This document shows positions 8,159 through 14,400 of a stretch of DNA of 64,000 nucleotides, in pieces. How positions within the stretch are numbered: the stretch's first letter is position 1; each line of letters opens with the position of its first letter. The notes under the pieces were generated by a model, which made no database searches, was not told where the DNA came from, and saw nothing but the letters and a program-made list of their open reading frames with translations. The translations under genes and the position numbers were made by a program. Where the stretch lies: NCBI RefSeq assembly GCF_900638025.1, contig NZ_LR134481.1, forward strand, positions 310,001-374,000, read 5' to 3'. The DNA comes from Haemophilus parainfluenzae. GTDB taxonomy: Bacteria > Pseudomonadota > Gammaproteobacteria > Enterobacterales > Pasteurellaceae.

Positions 8159-8477
8159 TGAGGCGACACTTCCTTTCCAATTCCTTGTATTTTTTTAATA
8201 TTTCTAATTCAACTTCTTTTCTTTTTAGTTCTAATTTTAATTGATCGATTTCTGAAAGTTCAGCCATTCCTTTTTCGTAAGAATATTGTTTTCCTATCTG
8301 TTGGTGGAAACGATGAGTTTCTCCATTTTTATACCATCTAAACCATGTTTCTACTTGAGTTTCATTTTTTATGTTTAACTCCTGCATTATTTGTTTTGTA
8401 CTATATCCCTGTAATTTCATTTCTACGGCTTTATTCTTTATATCGACAGAATAGGCCACAATCATCTGCGCCTGCAA
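8154..8477 (-). mobile_element. IS3-family transposase OrfA fragment
   Basis: The frame encodes a helix-turn-helix (AVEMKLQGYSTKQIMQELNI, then QVETWFRWYK) and a C-terminal leucine-zipper/coiled coil (LKLELKRKEVELEILKKYKE), the classic OrfA layout. The catalytic OrfB is missing, and no terminal inverted repeats are visible. The first codons (down to about 8460) read into LysR-like DNA, so the natural start is probably near the VAYSVD segment. The fragment is AT-rich and resembles elements of Gram-positive cocci rather than the complete IS at 54483. It marks the right border of the copper island. Confidence 0.75.
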
Positions 8478-8675
8478 GCCGTTTCAGACGGCCTCGGCAT
8501 CACTTGGCTACCACATATTATCGCCGCAGATGCACTCCATTCTGGGCACCTGGTCGAGCTGTTGCCTGAGTATGCTATAACTTACGAACCGCTTTACCTC
8601 TATTACCCCAGCCGCCGCGGGCATTCCAATGTGTTTAAGTTGATTGTGGATGCGTTAAAAGTAAAAGCCGTCTAA
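8466..8675 (+). pseudogene. 3' remnant of a LysR-family regulator
   Basis: Plus-strand codons from about 8466 to the stop at 8673-8675 read LQAVSDGLGITWLPHIIAAD, then SGHLVELLPEY and LYLYYPSRRGHSNVFKLIVD. This is the conserved C-terminal end of LysR effector domains (GLGI..LP, then YP.r). The DNA-binding half is absent, cut at the copper-island border. An exact neisserial AG-DUS (TTCAGACGGCCT, 8483-8494) lies in the coding sequence, and a degenerate DUS pair follows the stop, so this gene probably came from a Neisseria. It would have been divergent from the minus-strand redox cluster ending at 5012. Confidence 0.8.
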
Positions 8676-8702
8676 AATTTCAGGTGGCCTTTTTCATAAC
8701 AA

Positions 8703-8761
8703 AGAGCGGTCAGTTTTTTAGGTATTTTTGTAAATCATCTTCAAAATCTGACCGCTTGTAT
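8703..8761 (-). terminator. Uptake-sequence-type terminator, second copy of the flanking repeat
   Basis: Arms AGCGGTCAG (8705-8713) and CTGACCGCT (8748-8756) form a stem just past the stop of the hydrolase gene. The segment is about 58 bp of near-identical sequence to 3261-3318. Confidence 0.65.
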
Positions 8762-8769
8762 TTTTAAGA

Positions 8770-9753
8770 TTATTTTCCTTTCTTCTGATTCATCAACCAA
8801 TCACGGGCAGGTTCGAGTAAATAGGCGTAATCAAATGAGTACATATGCTCTGCACCTTTGTGGGTTGAGTTTTCCGGAATTACGGTATTTGGTGTGAAAC
8901 GGATGAAGTTAATACGTTTGCCTTGGGCAAGCATTTGTTGGACTTTTGCGTCTTGTTCGGTCTGCGGTAATTTGGCAGAGAACTCAGTTTCGGCGTAGCT
9001 GACTTTATCTTGTTTCAGCATTTTTCCAACTTGAGCCATGCCTGCGGAGGCTTTTGGATCGGCAGCCGAAACGGTATAAATAAACTTCGCTTTCTCCAAT
9101 GGTTTTAAAACATTGATATCCCATTGACTGCCGACAAACATAGACGCCGCAAAGAAGTTAGGCTCGATACTATTTAGGTAGAATGAAATCATACCGCCCA
9201 TGGATTGACCCGTGGTATAAACACGATTGGCATCAATCGCTTTTTCGGCGATCAGATTTTTGACAAGGCGTAAGGTCATGGGGACTTCTTCAGTTGTTTC
9301 CCATTTATCGTTGACTGCCGTTTCGGTGTAAGACGGTACAAGGACAAAGGCTGGGTGTTTTGCCTGTGCTTCATCGGTTGCCCAGATAATGCCGCCGTAG
9401 CCTTGCATTAGTGGGGCTTTCACGCCTTTTCCTGCTGTGCTGGCATCTGCGATAAACATGACTAACGGATATTTGCGACCCGGCTCAAGATTTTTCGGGG
9501 TGTACAGGTTGTACTGCATTTCTTTGCCTGTTTTGGGATCTTTAAACGTTAATACTTCAAAACGTGGTGCAATTTGTTCACGCAAGGCAAGCAAGCGACT
9601 ATCGTAGGATTTATCCGCGCCGCCGTATTGTTTGTCCCAAGCGGAATTTTGCGTGTTTTGAGCCGTCATTGCTGTTTCAGTCGCGTTTTGGGTGGCATTG
9701 CAAGCGGCAAGCAACAAACTTGCGGCGATAATTGTTGCGGTTTTCTTCATCAT
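8770..9753 (-). CDS. Alpha/beta-hydrolase lipoprotein (esterase / PHB depolymerase-like)
   Basis: 327 residues. Signal peptide with lipobox LAAC, lipidated C18. An alpha/beta-hydrolase domain follows, with nucleophile elbow G182-Q-S184-M-G-G and candidate acid D232 and histidine H303 completing the triad. The YPLVMFIADAS segment near residue 95 supplies the oxyanion region. This arrangement is that of PHB-depolymerase-like or feruloyl esterase-like secreted hydrolases; the ester substrate is unknown. It ends 30 bases after the Sel1 lipoprotein gene on the same strand, so the two probably form an operon with this gene second. A terminator follows at 8703-8761. Confidence 0.8.
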   Translation of the reverse strand: MMKKTATIIAASLLLAACNATQNATETAMTAQNTQNSAWDKQYGGADKSYDSRLLALREQIAPRFEVLTFKDPKTGKEMQYNLYTPKNLEPGRKYPLVMFIADASTAGKGVKAPLMQGYGGIIWATDEAQAKHPAFVLVPSYTETAVNDKWETTEEVPMTLRLVKNLIAEKAIDANRVYTTGQSMGGMISFYLNSIEPNFFAASMFVGSQWDINVLKPLEKAKFIYTVSAADPKASAGMAQVGKMLKQDKVSYAETEFSAKLPQTEQDAKVQQMLAQGKRINFIRFTPNTVIPENSTHKGAEHMYSFDYAYLLEPARDWLMNQKKGK

Positions 9754-9782
9754 GGAAACTCCTTAAATTTTGTGAGAAATCG

Positions 9783-10229
9783 TCAATGTGTTTTGATGCC
9801 TAAACGGTTTAAAGCATCAATGGCAGGTTGGGAAATATGATCACCACGTTTAGCGGACTCTTGATACCAATGCACGGCTTTGGTCATGTCTTTTGTCGTG
9901 CCGATGCCGTTTTCGTAGCAATGGCCGAGCCAGTATTGCCCGGTGATGTCGCCCGCTTCGGCCGCTTGCATGAAGTAGGCAAAAGCGGTTTTCGCATTCT
10001 TGGCGATACCTTCGCCGTTCAGATACATCAAGCCCAGATAACGCGGCGCTTTCATATGCCCCGCCTGTTGTGCCTGCTCAAAGTAAGGCTTGGCATGTTG
10101 ATAATCCTGTTTTTGATACAAGGCGATGCCTTCGTCCAACAGGGCTTTCGCCTGCTCATTATGTTGCGGAACGGTAGAACAGGCGGCGAGAAGGGCTGTA
10201 GCGACGAGCGCGGATAGTTTGGATTTCAT
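9783..10229 (-). CDS. Sel1-repeat lipoprotein
   Basis: 148 residues with lipobox LAAC (C17), then three helical repeat units: a TPR-like unit at 27-57 and two clear Sel1 repeats (about 58-130, A.Y.LG..Y.NG.G and A..W...A...GD). Sel1 proteins are adaptor scaffolds; in an envelope lipoprotein the role may be organising a partner, possibly the hydrolase encoded next. Higher GC than core genes. A Haemophilus uptake core (10293-10301) lies upstream, next to a broken LysR gene. Confidence 0.8.
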   Translation of the reverse strand: MKSKLSALVATALLAACSTVPQHNEQAKALLDEGIALYQKQDYQHAKPYFEQAQQAGHMKAPRYLGLMYLNGEGIAKNAKTAFAYFMQAAEAGDITGQYWLGHCYENGIGTTKDMTKAVHWYQESAKRGDHISQPAIDALNRLGIKTH

Positions 10230-10307
10230 AAATCACTCTCTAACATGTATAGCAAATTGAAATAATAGTACAAAGTTTCGTTTTAGACATCAAAGTGCGG
10301 TCAAATT

Positions 10308-10625
10308 TCAAGGCTTTTTATTTATCCCTTCACCAAAACAACGCATTAAGCAATCCAATACAATGCGTACTTTTGCTGATTGGGTGCGATGCGCGGTGGT
10401 GGCGTAAAGGGTGCGGGTGGGAAGTTTGTGCAAATAGTCTGGGGAAGCACAAATCAAGGTTTGCCATTGTGCCAATGGGCGCGAGATGCTGTCAGCGTGA
10501 GGCTGCGTGTGGTGCGGTTAAGCAATTTGACACCGTAATAATTTTCCAGCTTGCGAATGGCTTGACTGATTGCGCTGGCAGTCATGCCCAAATTCCCCTC
10601 ATCCAGTATTTGTCGTGAATTTCCC
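10308..10625 (-). pseudogene. LysR-family regulator with 5' truncation and internal deletions
   Basis: Minus-strand reading gives the LysR helix-turn-helix from the [20 protein letters not shown] segment to [12 protein letters not shown], lacking about the first 20 residues. In another frame it continues [12 protein letters not shown] and then jumps to LPTRTLYATTAHRTQSAKVR and IVLDCL, ending at a stop at 10308-10310. Two internal stretches of the effector domain are therefore missing and the frame is broken. Its C-terminus differs from the remnant at 8466-8675, so two distinct LysR genes have decayed here. It was divergent from the GST-like gene at 10684, its likely former target. Confidence 0.8.
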
Positions 10626-10683
10626 GGCTGTTTGGAGTATAGTAGAACCATATTTGAATAACAAATAATGAAAGGAGAACAAA

Positions 10684-11385
10684 ATGCTTAAATTATTTAC
10701 TTTACCCGGTGAAGGTAAAATTCGCAGTTCATCACCTTTCGCTTGGAAAACTGAAGCGATGCTGCGTTTATCCGGCTTAGATTTCGAAAAAGAATATGTT
10801 GCCGATCTCAGCAAAATGCCTAAAGGCAAAGTTCCGGTATTGCAAGATGGCGAGAAGTTGATCCCTGATAGCTCTCTCATTCAGCGTTATCTAACCGAAA
10901 CCTACGGCATTGATTTAGATAAACATTTAACGCCTGAACAAAAAGCGATTGCTGAAGCCTTTCGCCGTATGACAGAAGAACATTTATATTGGATGGTCGT
11001 ATATAACCGTTTCGTCGATCCTCTCAGCAAACCATTTATGATGAAGGCAATGTTTGATGGCATGCCGACCGAACAAGCCGAAGCGATTTTTGCTGTGTTA
11101 CAGGAAAACGCGAAAAAAGAAATGTACGGACATGGTATCGGAAGACACACGCAATCCGATATTTACGCCTTCGGAAAAGGAGATTTAGACGCCATTAGCA
11201 ACTACTTAGGCACAAAATCCTACTTTTTCGGCGAAGAATTAACCTCCGTTGATGTGTCCATCGTGCCTGTTGTTGCAAACCTGATTCTTACCCCCATCGA
11301 CACTGAAATTGCGCTATATGCAAGAACCAAAGCAAATTTGGCTGCCTATATTGAACGATTTGATCAGGCAGTATTTGGAGAATAA
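10684..11385 (+). CDS. Glutathione S-transferase family protein (metaxin/FAXC-like)
   Basis: 233 residues. The N-terminal thioredoxin-like domain (residues 1-75) has [19 protein letters not shown] and the glutathione-contact turn [11 protein letters not shown] followed by PDSSLI. The C-terminal all-helical domain ends in the [17 protein letters not shown] motif of the fax/metaxin branch. Probably a cytosolic glutathione-dependent detoxification or thiol enzyme; substrate unknown. It has its own ribosome site (AAAGGAG) and ends in a terminator made of paired neisserial uptake sequences, so it likely came from a commensal Neisseria together with the divergent LysR remnant. Confidence 0.8.
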   Translation: MLKLFTLPGEGKIRSSSPFAWKTEAMLRLSGLDFEKEYVADLSKMPKGKVPVLQDGEKLIPDSSLIQRYLTETYGIDLDKHLTPEQKAIAEAFRRMTEEHLYWMVVYNRFVDPLSKPFMMKAMFDGMPTEQAEAIFAVLQENAKKEMYGHGIGRHTQSDIYAFGKGDLDAISNYLGTKSYFFGEELTSVDVSIVPVVANLILTPIDTEIALYARTKANLAAYIERFDQAVFGE

Positions 11386-11398
11386 AGCAAGAAATCAA

Positions 11399-11428
11399 AG
11401 GCCGTCTGAAAATTCAGACGGCTTTTTT
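11399..11428 (+). terminator. Terminator built from an inverted pair of neisserial DUS
   Basis: AGGCCGTCTGAA (11399-11410) and TTCAGACGGC (11413-11422) form a near-perfect stem followed by six T. The 10-mer GCCGTCTGAA is the neisserial DNA uptake sequence and the AG prefix is the dialect reported for several commensal Neisseria. Such paired DUS are standard Neisseria terminators and foreign to Haemophilus. Confidence 0.95.
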
Positions 11429-11457
11429 ATGTGAAAGTGCGGGCAGATTTTCGTTTA

Positions 11458-12252
11458 CTAAATACAATAATCTTCTTTTAATAAGTGACGATAGGCATAA
11501 AGATAAGATGCCCCGACAAATGCCGCACCACCCGTGACATTGCCTAAAAAGACAGGAATCATATTGAAGAAGAATTGGCTCCAAGTCACATTAGCACCAG
11601 CAAAAATCCCGGCAGGAATAATAAACATATTGGCGACAAAGTGTTGTAATCCGATAAGCACAAAAATCATCACTGGGAACCACATGGCGAGAATACGACC
11701 GGAGGTTTGTTTGGCGCCAAAATAGAACCAAATACCCATGCAGACCATCCAGTTACAAGCTATGGCAGAAACAAAGGCGCGACCAAAATCCATTTGCACT
11801 TTAGCCTCGGCAATCGCGATGGTTTTAGCGGCTGCAGCACCTTCTGATAAACCGACATAATGCCCTAAGAAATAGGCCATAAACAGTGCACCGAGCAGGT
11901 TGCCCAAACTCACGACAATCCAGTTACGAAATAATTTTTTAAGGCTTACTCTTTTTGTTAAACGGCCTAATGCCATCATCATCATGTTTCCCGTGGCCAA
12001 TTCACCACCACCGATTAATATACAAATCAAACAAATAGGAAACACAGCCGCACCAAGTAATGTCGCCAGCCCTCCCCACTCAGGAGGAATACCGCTCACG
12101 ACTTTTAAATAGGCCATATAACCAAAACTCACATAGCCGCCACCTAAAAAACTTAAAATAGACAGTGTTTTTAGATGTCCTTGCGACTTAGCATAACTTT
12201 TATCAATGACATCTTGTAAGATTTCGTGGGGATAAAGATCGCGATGCTGCAT
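11458..12252 (-). CDS. Formate/nitrite transporter (FNT) family channel
   Basis: 264 residues with six hydrophobic segments and the FNT signatures GGGELATGNM and CNWMVCMGIWFYFGAKQTSG, plus QHFVANMF. FNT proteins are pentameric inner-membrane channels for small monovalent anions (formate, nitrite, hydrosulfide); the exact anion is not decidable here. The ATG at 12252 (MQHRDLYPHEI) is preferred over a longer frame because AGAGGT lies just upstream and the extra residues are not family-like. No pfl or nir gene is adjacent. It converges on the GST-like gene at the edge of the mosaic region. Confidence 0.9.
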   Translation of the reverse strand: MQHRDLYPHEILQDVIDKSYAKSQGHLKTLSILSFLGGGYVSFGYMAYLKVVSGIPPEWGGLATLLGAAVFPICLICILIGGGELATGNMMMMALGRLTKRVSLKKLFRNWIVVSLGNLLGALFMAYFLGHYVGLSEGAAAAKTIAIAEAKVQMDFGRAFVSAIACNWMVCMGIWFYFGAKQTSGRILAMWFPVMIFVLIGLQHFVANMFIIPAGIFAGANVTWSQFFFNMIPVFLGNVTGGAAFVGASYLYAYRHLLKEDYCI

Positions 12253-12472
12253 AGTTGTACCTCTAGTAAAAATAAGACGGTAAAAATGTAGCAAACCACA
12301 TAGCAAAACCGAAAGAATTGTTAAATATATGTACTGATTTTTAGTTATAACGAAATTGAATAATAATCCGAACCTAAAATTAGGTGTCTAGGTTCTTTTT
12401 TGAGGGGCAAAGAGCGGTCGGTGGTGGAACAATGTCGCCCAAGTTAGAAACGGTATAAGGAAACATCGTCTA

Positions 12473-13063
12473 TTACATTTTTCTATAAATCAAAATCCGT
12501 GTAAATTCAGTCGGGTAGTCCAATCTGAATGTCGTACCGGGTGAATGGTAGAGACGAAACTCAACGGTAACGTTAGGGTATTTATCGATAGAAAATTCAT
12601 AGGAAGTGAAAAAATATGTGGTTTCATCAAAAACTCTTCTCAATGTTTCTGATTTCTCCTCACTTTTTTTAAGATTCAGATGAAAGTATTTTGTCAATTC
12701 ATCTTTGTCAAATAGGATATTTATTGAACCTTTGCTTTCACCCCAATAGAGATTAAGTTTCGTATTCTGTTTTAACTCTTTAGGTACAACCAAATGAACC
12801 TTTGATTTTTCCAAAGTGTAGCTTGTATAACCGTTTTTCATGTTTGTATGAGTAAGAACCTTGATATTCCTACGTTTATATTGCAATGAATCAGGATCAA
12901 CAGATTGTTTTTTCTCCATAATTTCAGATGCAATATCAATCATTTCTGCTAAATAGGCTTTTTCCAATTGGATTTCTGTTTGTGTCATGGAAAATATATT
13001 TTGCGAATAGAACAATAAAAAAATAACAGATAATTTCGAAAGAATTTGTTTAAAATTTTCCAT
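12473..13063 (-). CDS. Secreted protein of unknown function
   Basis: 196 residues. Residues 10-25 are a hydrophobic Sec signal (cleavage after about FS-M). The mature protein is charged and beta-rich, without cysteines or a motif I recognise. AGGAG sits 9 bases before the ATG. The DNA is distinctly AT-rich. Broken small genes lie immediately upstream, so it may be the surviving member of a decaying accessory patch. I do not assign a function. Confidence 0.6.
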   Translation of the reverse strand: MENFKQILSKLSVIFLLFYSQNIFSMTQTEIQLEKAYLAEMIDIASEIMEKKQSVDPDSLQYKRRNIKVLTHTNMKNGYTSYTLEKSKVHLVVPKELKQNTKLNLYWGESKGSINILFDKDELTKYFHLNLKKSEEKSETLRRVFDETTYFFTSYEFSIDKYPNVTVEFRLYHSPGTTFRLDYPTEFTRILIYRKM

Positions 13064-13345
13064 ATATTCTTACTCCTGAAAATGTTCAAAGGAAATAAAG
13101 CAAAGATACATCGTGTTCTTTTTTCTGGTTCTAGTTATGTTGCTTATCTAAGATATGTTCTCCTTGATATTTATACTATTTTCCAGTATTCAAATAAAGA
13201 TATATTAGATTCGGATGCTGTGCAATAAATTGAGTATTTATTGTGTTTTAGTGCTTGAGCGAGATAAGGCGCACGAATAATTGATGTCAAAATGAGAGAT
13301 AAAAAAGAGACCTTTCAATGAAAGGTCTCTCTTCATAAAACAATG
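13064..13345. other. AT-rich spacer with a terminator-like hairpin
   Basis: No convincing gene seen in this stretch. The hairpin AGAGACCTTTC (13306-13316) / GAAAGGTCTCT (13320-13330), with A- and T-rich flanks, lies downstream of the broken gene at 13346-13563 and is probably its terminator. Confidence 0.6.
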
Positions 13346-13563
13346 TTATATGAATAATTTGTAAAAAATCTCCAAAATTATGCAGGATTTGGGTGTTTGC
13401 AAATTAAAATAACTTATTTTGCCTTCAATTTTTAACCAGTCAAATTTACCATTTTTGCGCCGTAAAGCCCCGTTTTTCAGGTTGGGGATATAGCTTTTTT
13501 GACTTTTTCTCTTGCCCACTCTTCGTATTGGGAAGTTTGATTTTTAACTGGTTTTAAATTCAT
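13346..13563 (-). pseudogene. Small frameshifted gene of unknown function
   Basis: From ATG at 13561-13563 the minus strand reads MNLKPVKNQTSQYEEWAREK and stops after 28 residues. Adding one base at a run of six A (just after AREKV) joins it to an open frame reading PNLKNGALRRKNGKFDWLKI to a stop at 13346-13348, giving about 72 residues. The continuity of charged, protein-like sequence on both sides of the A-run suggests one gene broken by a -1 slip. I do not recognise the family. Confidence 0.4.
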
Positions 13564-13602
13564 TTTGCTATGATATTCTGTTTAAGGTTTTTATTATTAT
13601 AC

Positions 13603-13757
13603 CTAATGAATGTTTAAATTGGGGTGTTCACGCAAAAACACATTGACTGCTTTAAATCCGTATGTGGTACTGTGGTGATGGTTATTTTATTTTCTGATAT
13701 TTCAAAAGCTTGCGGCTCTCTTGTCCAGACAAGTGATTTGGGATGGAATGTGTGCAT
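13603..13757 (-). pseudogene. Remnant of a DUF1349-type gene fused to another gene end
   Basis: AGGAG precedes ATG at 13757 on the minus strand. The first 35 residues (SLVWTREPQAFEISENKITI, then TTVPHTDL) match the start of DUF1349 concanavalin-like proteins, which are normally about 200 residues. The frame then degenerates; a second frame reads YGFKAVNVFLREHPNLNIH to a stop at 13603-13605, which looks like the natural end of some protein. This is a deletion scar, not a functional gene. Confidence 0.5.
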
Positions 13758-13863
13758 TATTACTCCTGAGTAATGAGACTGTATTATAGTAAAGATTTCA
13801 TACATATTGAAAAACAAGCGGTAGGATTTTGAGAAAAATTTGCAAATTATTTTTTCAAATCCC

Positions 13864-13894
13864 TTGAGCTTAACCCTAGGTTAAGCTTTAACAT
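13864..13894 (+). promoter_or_regulatory. MerR/CueR-type promoter of the DUF411-multicopper oxidase operon
   Basis: -35 TTGAGC (13864-13869) and -10 TAACAT (13889-13894) are separated by 19 bp, the over-long spacing typical of MerR-family activators. The dyad GCTTAACC-CTA-GGTTAAGC (13868-13886) fills the spacer. A CueR-like copper sensor would untwist this promoter. No MerR-family gene is in the window, so the regulator is encoded elsewhere. Confidence 0.75.
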
Positions 13895-13932
13895 GATGTC
13901 CATTCAATCTCAATAAAAAATAAGGACATCTT

Positions 13933-14388
13933 ATGAAATTACATAAATTCACCCGCTCATTGTTGCTTTTAAGTTTAGGCATAACCGCTTTTGCTCAAGC
14001 ACAAACACTTTCTATGGAAGTGTGGAAAAGCCCGACTTGTGGCTGTTGTAATGAATGGATCAGCTATATGCAGAAAAACGGTTTTGAGGTTAAAGTCAAC
14101 GAAACAGGCAATTATGATGCTCATAAGCGCTTTAACATTAAATATGAACATGCTTCTTGCCACACAGCCGTGATTGATGGCTATGTGATTGAAGGACATG
14201 TACCTGCTGAGGATATCAAACGTTTACTCGCAGAAAAACCCGATGCAATAGGCTTGTCTGCACCGGGAATGCCAATTGGTTCACCAGGTATGGACGGTGA
14301 AGCATACGGCGGACGCAAAGATCCTTATGATGTTGTTTTGATTAAGAAAAACGGTGAAAGTGAAGTGTTTAAATCCTATAACCAATAG
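13933..14388 (+). CDS. DUF411 periplasmic metal-binding protein
   Basis: 151 residues. Sec signal peptide to about residue 24 (AQA-Q). The mature domain has the thioredoxin-like DUF411 motif C36-G-C38-C39-N-E-W and C76 (ASCHTAV), then GHVPAEDIKRLL. DUF411 proteins are periplasmic and repeatedly linked with copper-resistance genes; here it is 12 bases upstream of a multicopper oxidase and behind a MerR-type promoter, so copper binding or delivery is the likely role. First gene of the operon. Confidence 0.9.
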   Translation: MKLHKFTRSLLLLSLGITAFAQAQTLSMEVWKSPTCGCCNEWISYMQKNGFEVKVNETGNYDAHKRFNIKYEHASCHTAVIDGYVIEGHVPAEDIKRLLAEKPDAIGLSAPGMPIGSPGMDGEAYGGRKDPYDVVLIKKNGESEVFKSYNQ

Positions 14389-14395
14389 GGGGGGG
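14388..14395 (+). repeat. G8 homopolymer between the stop codon and the next ribosome site
   Basis: Eight G begin with the last base of the TAG stop and end 5 bases before the multicopper oxidase ATG. The tract includes the Shine-Dalgarno region, so a change in G number would alter ribosome-site spacing without affecting either reading frame. Confidence 0.9.
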
Positions 14396-14400
14396 AAAGA

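Noticed and set aside
8345..8569. Plus-strand open frame across the IS/LysR junction
   Set aside because: Crosses a junction of unrelated segments in a frame different from the LysR remnant.
9828..10217. Plus-strand open frame of 129 residues
   Set aside because: Exactly opposite the Sel1-repeat gene, whose lipobox and repeats are clear.
10295..10618. Plus-strand open frame of 107 residues
   Set aside because: Opposite the LysR pseudogene; no protein-like features.
13046..13228. Plus-strand open frame of 60 residues with hydrophobic start
   Set aside because: Overlaps the signal-peptide end of the secreted protein gene on the other strand and has no convincing start.
13471..13487. GCCCCGTTTTTCAGGTTGGGG as a possible structured RNA
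   Set aside because: The arms pair only partly and the stretch is better explained as coding sequence of the frameshifted small gene.
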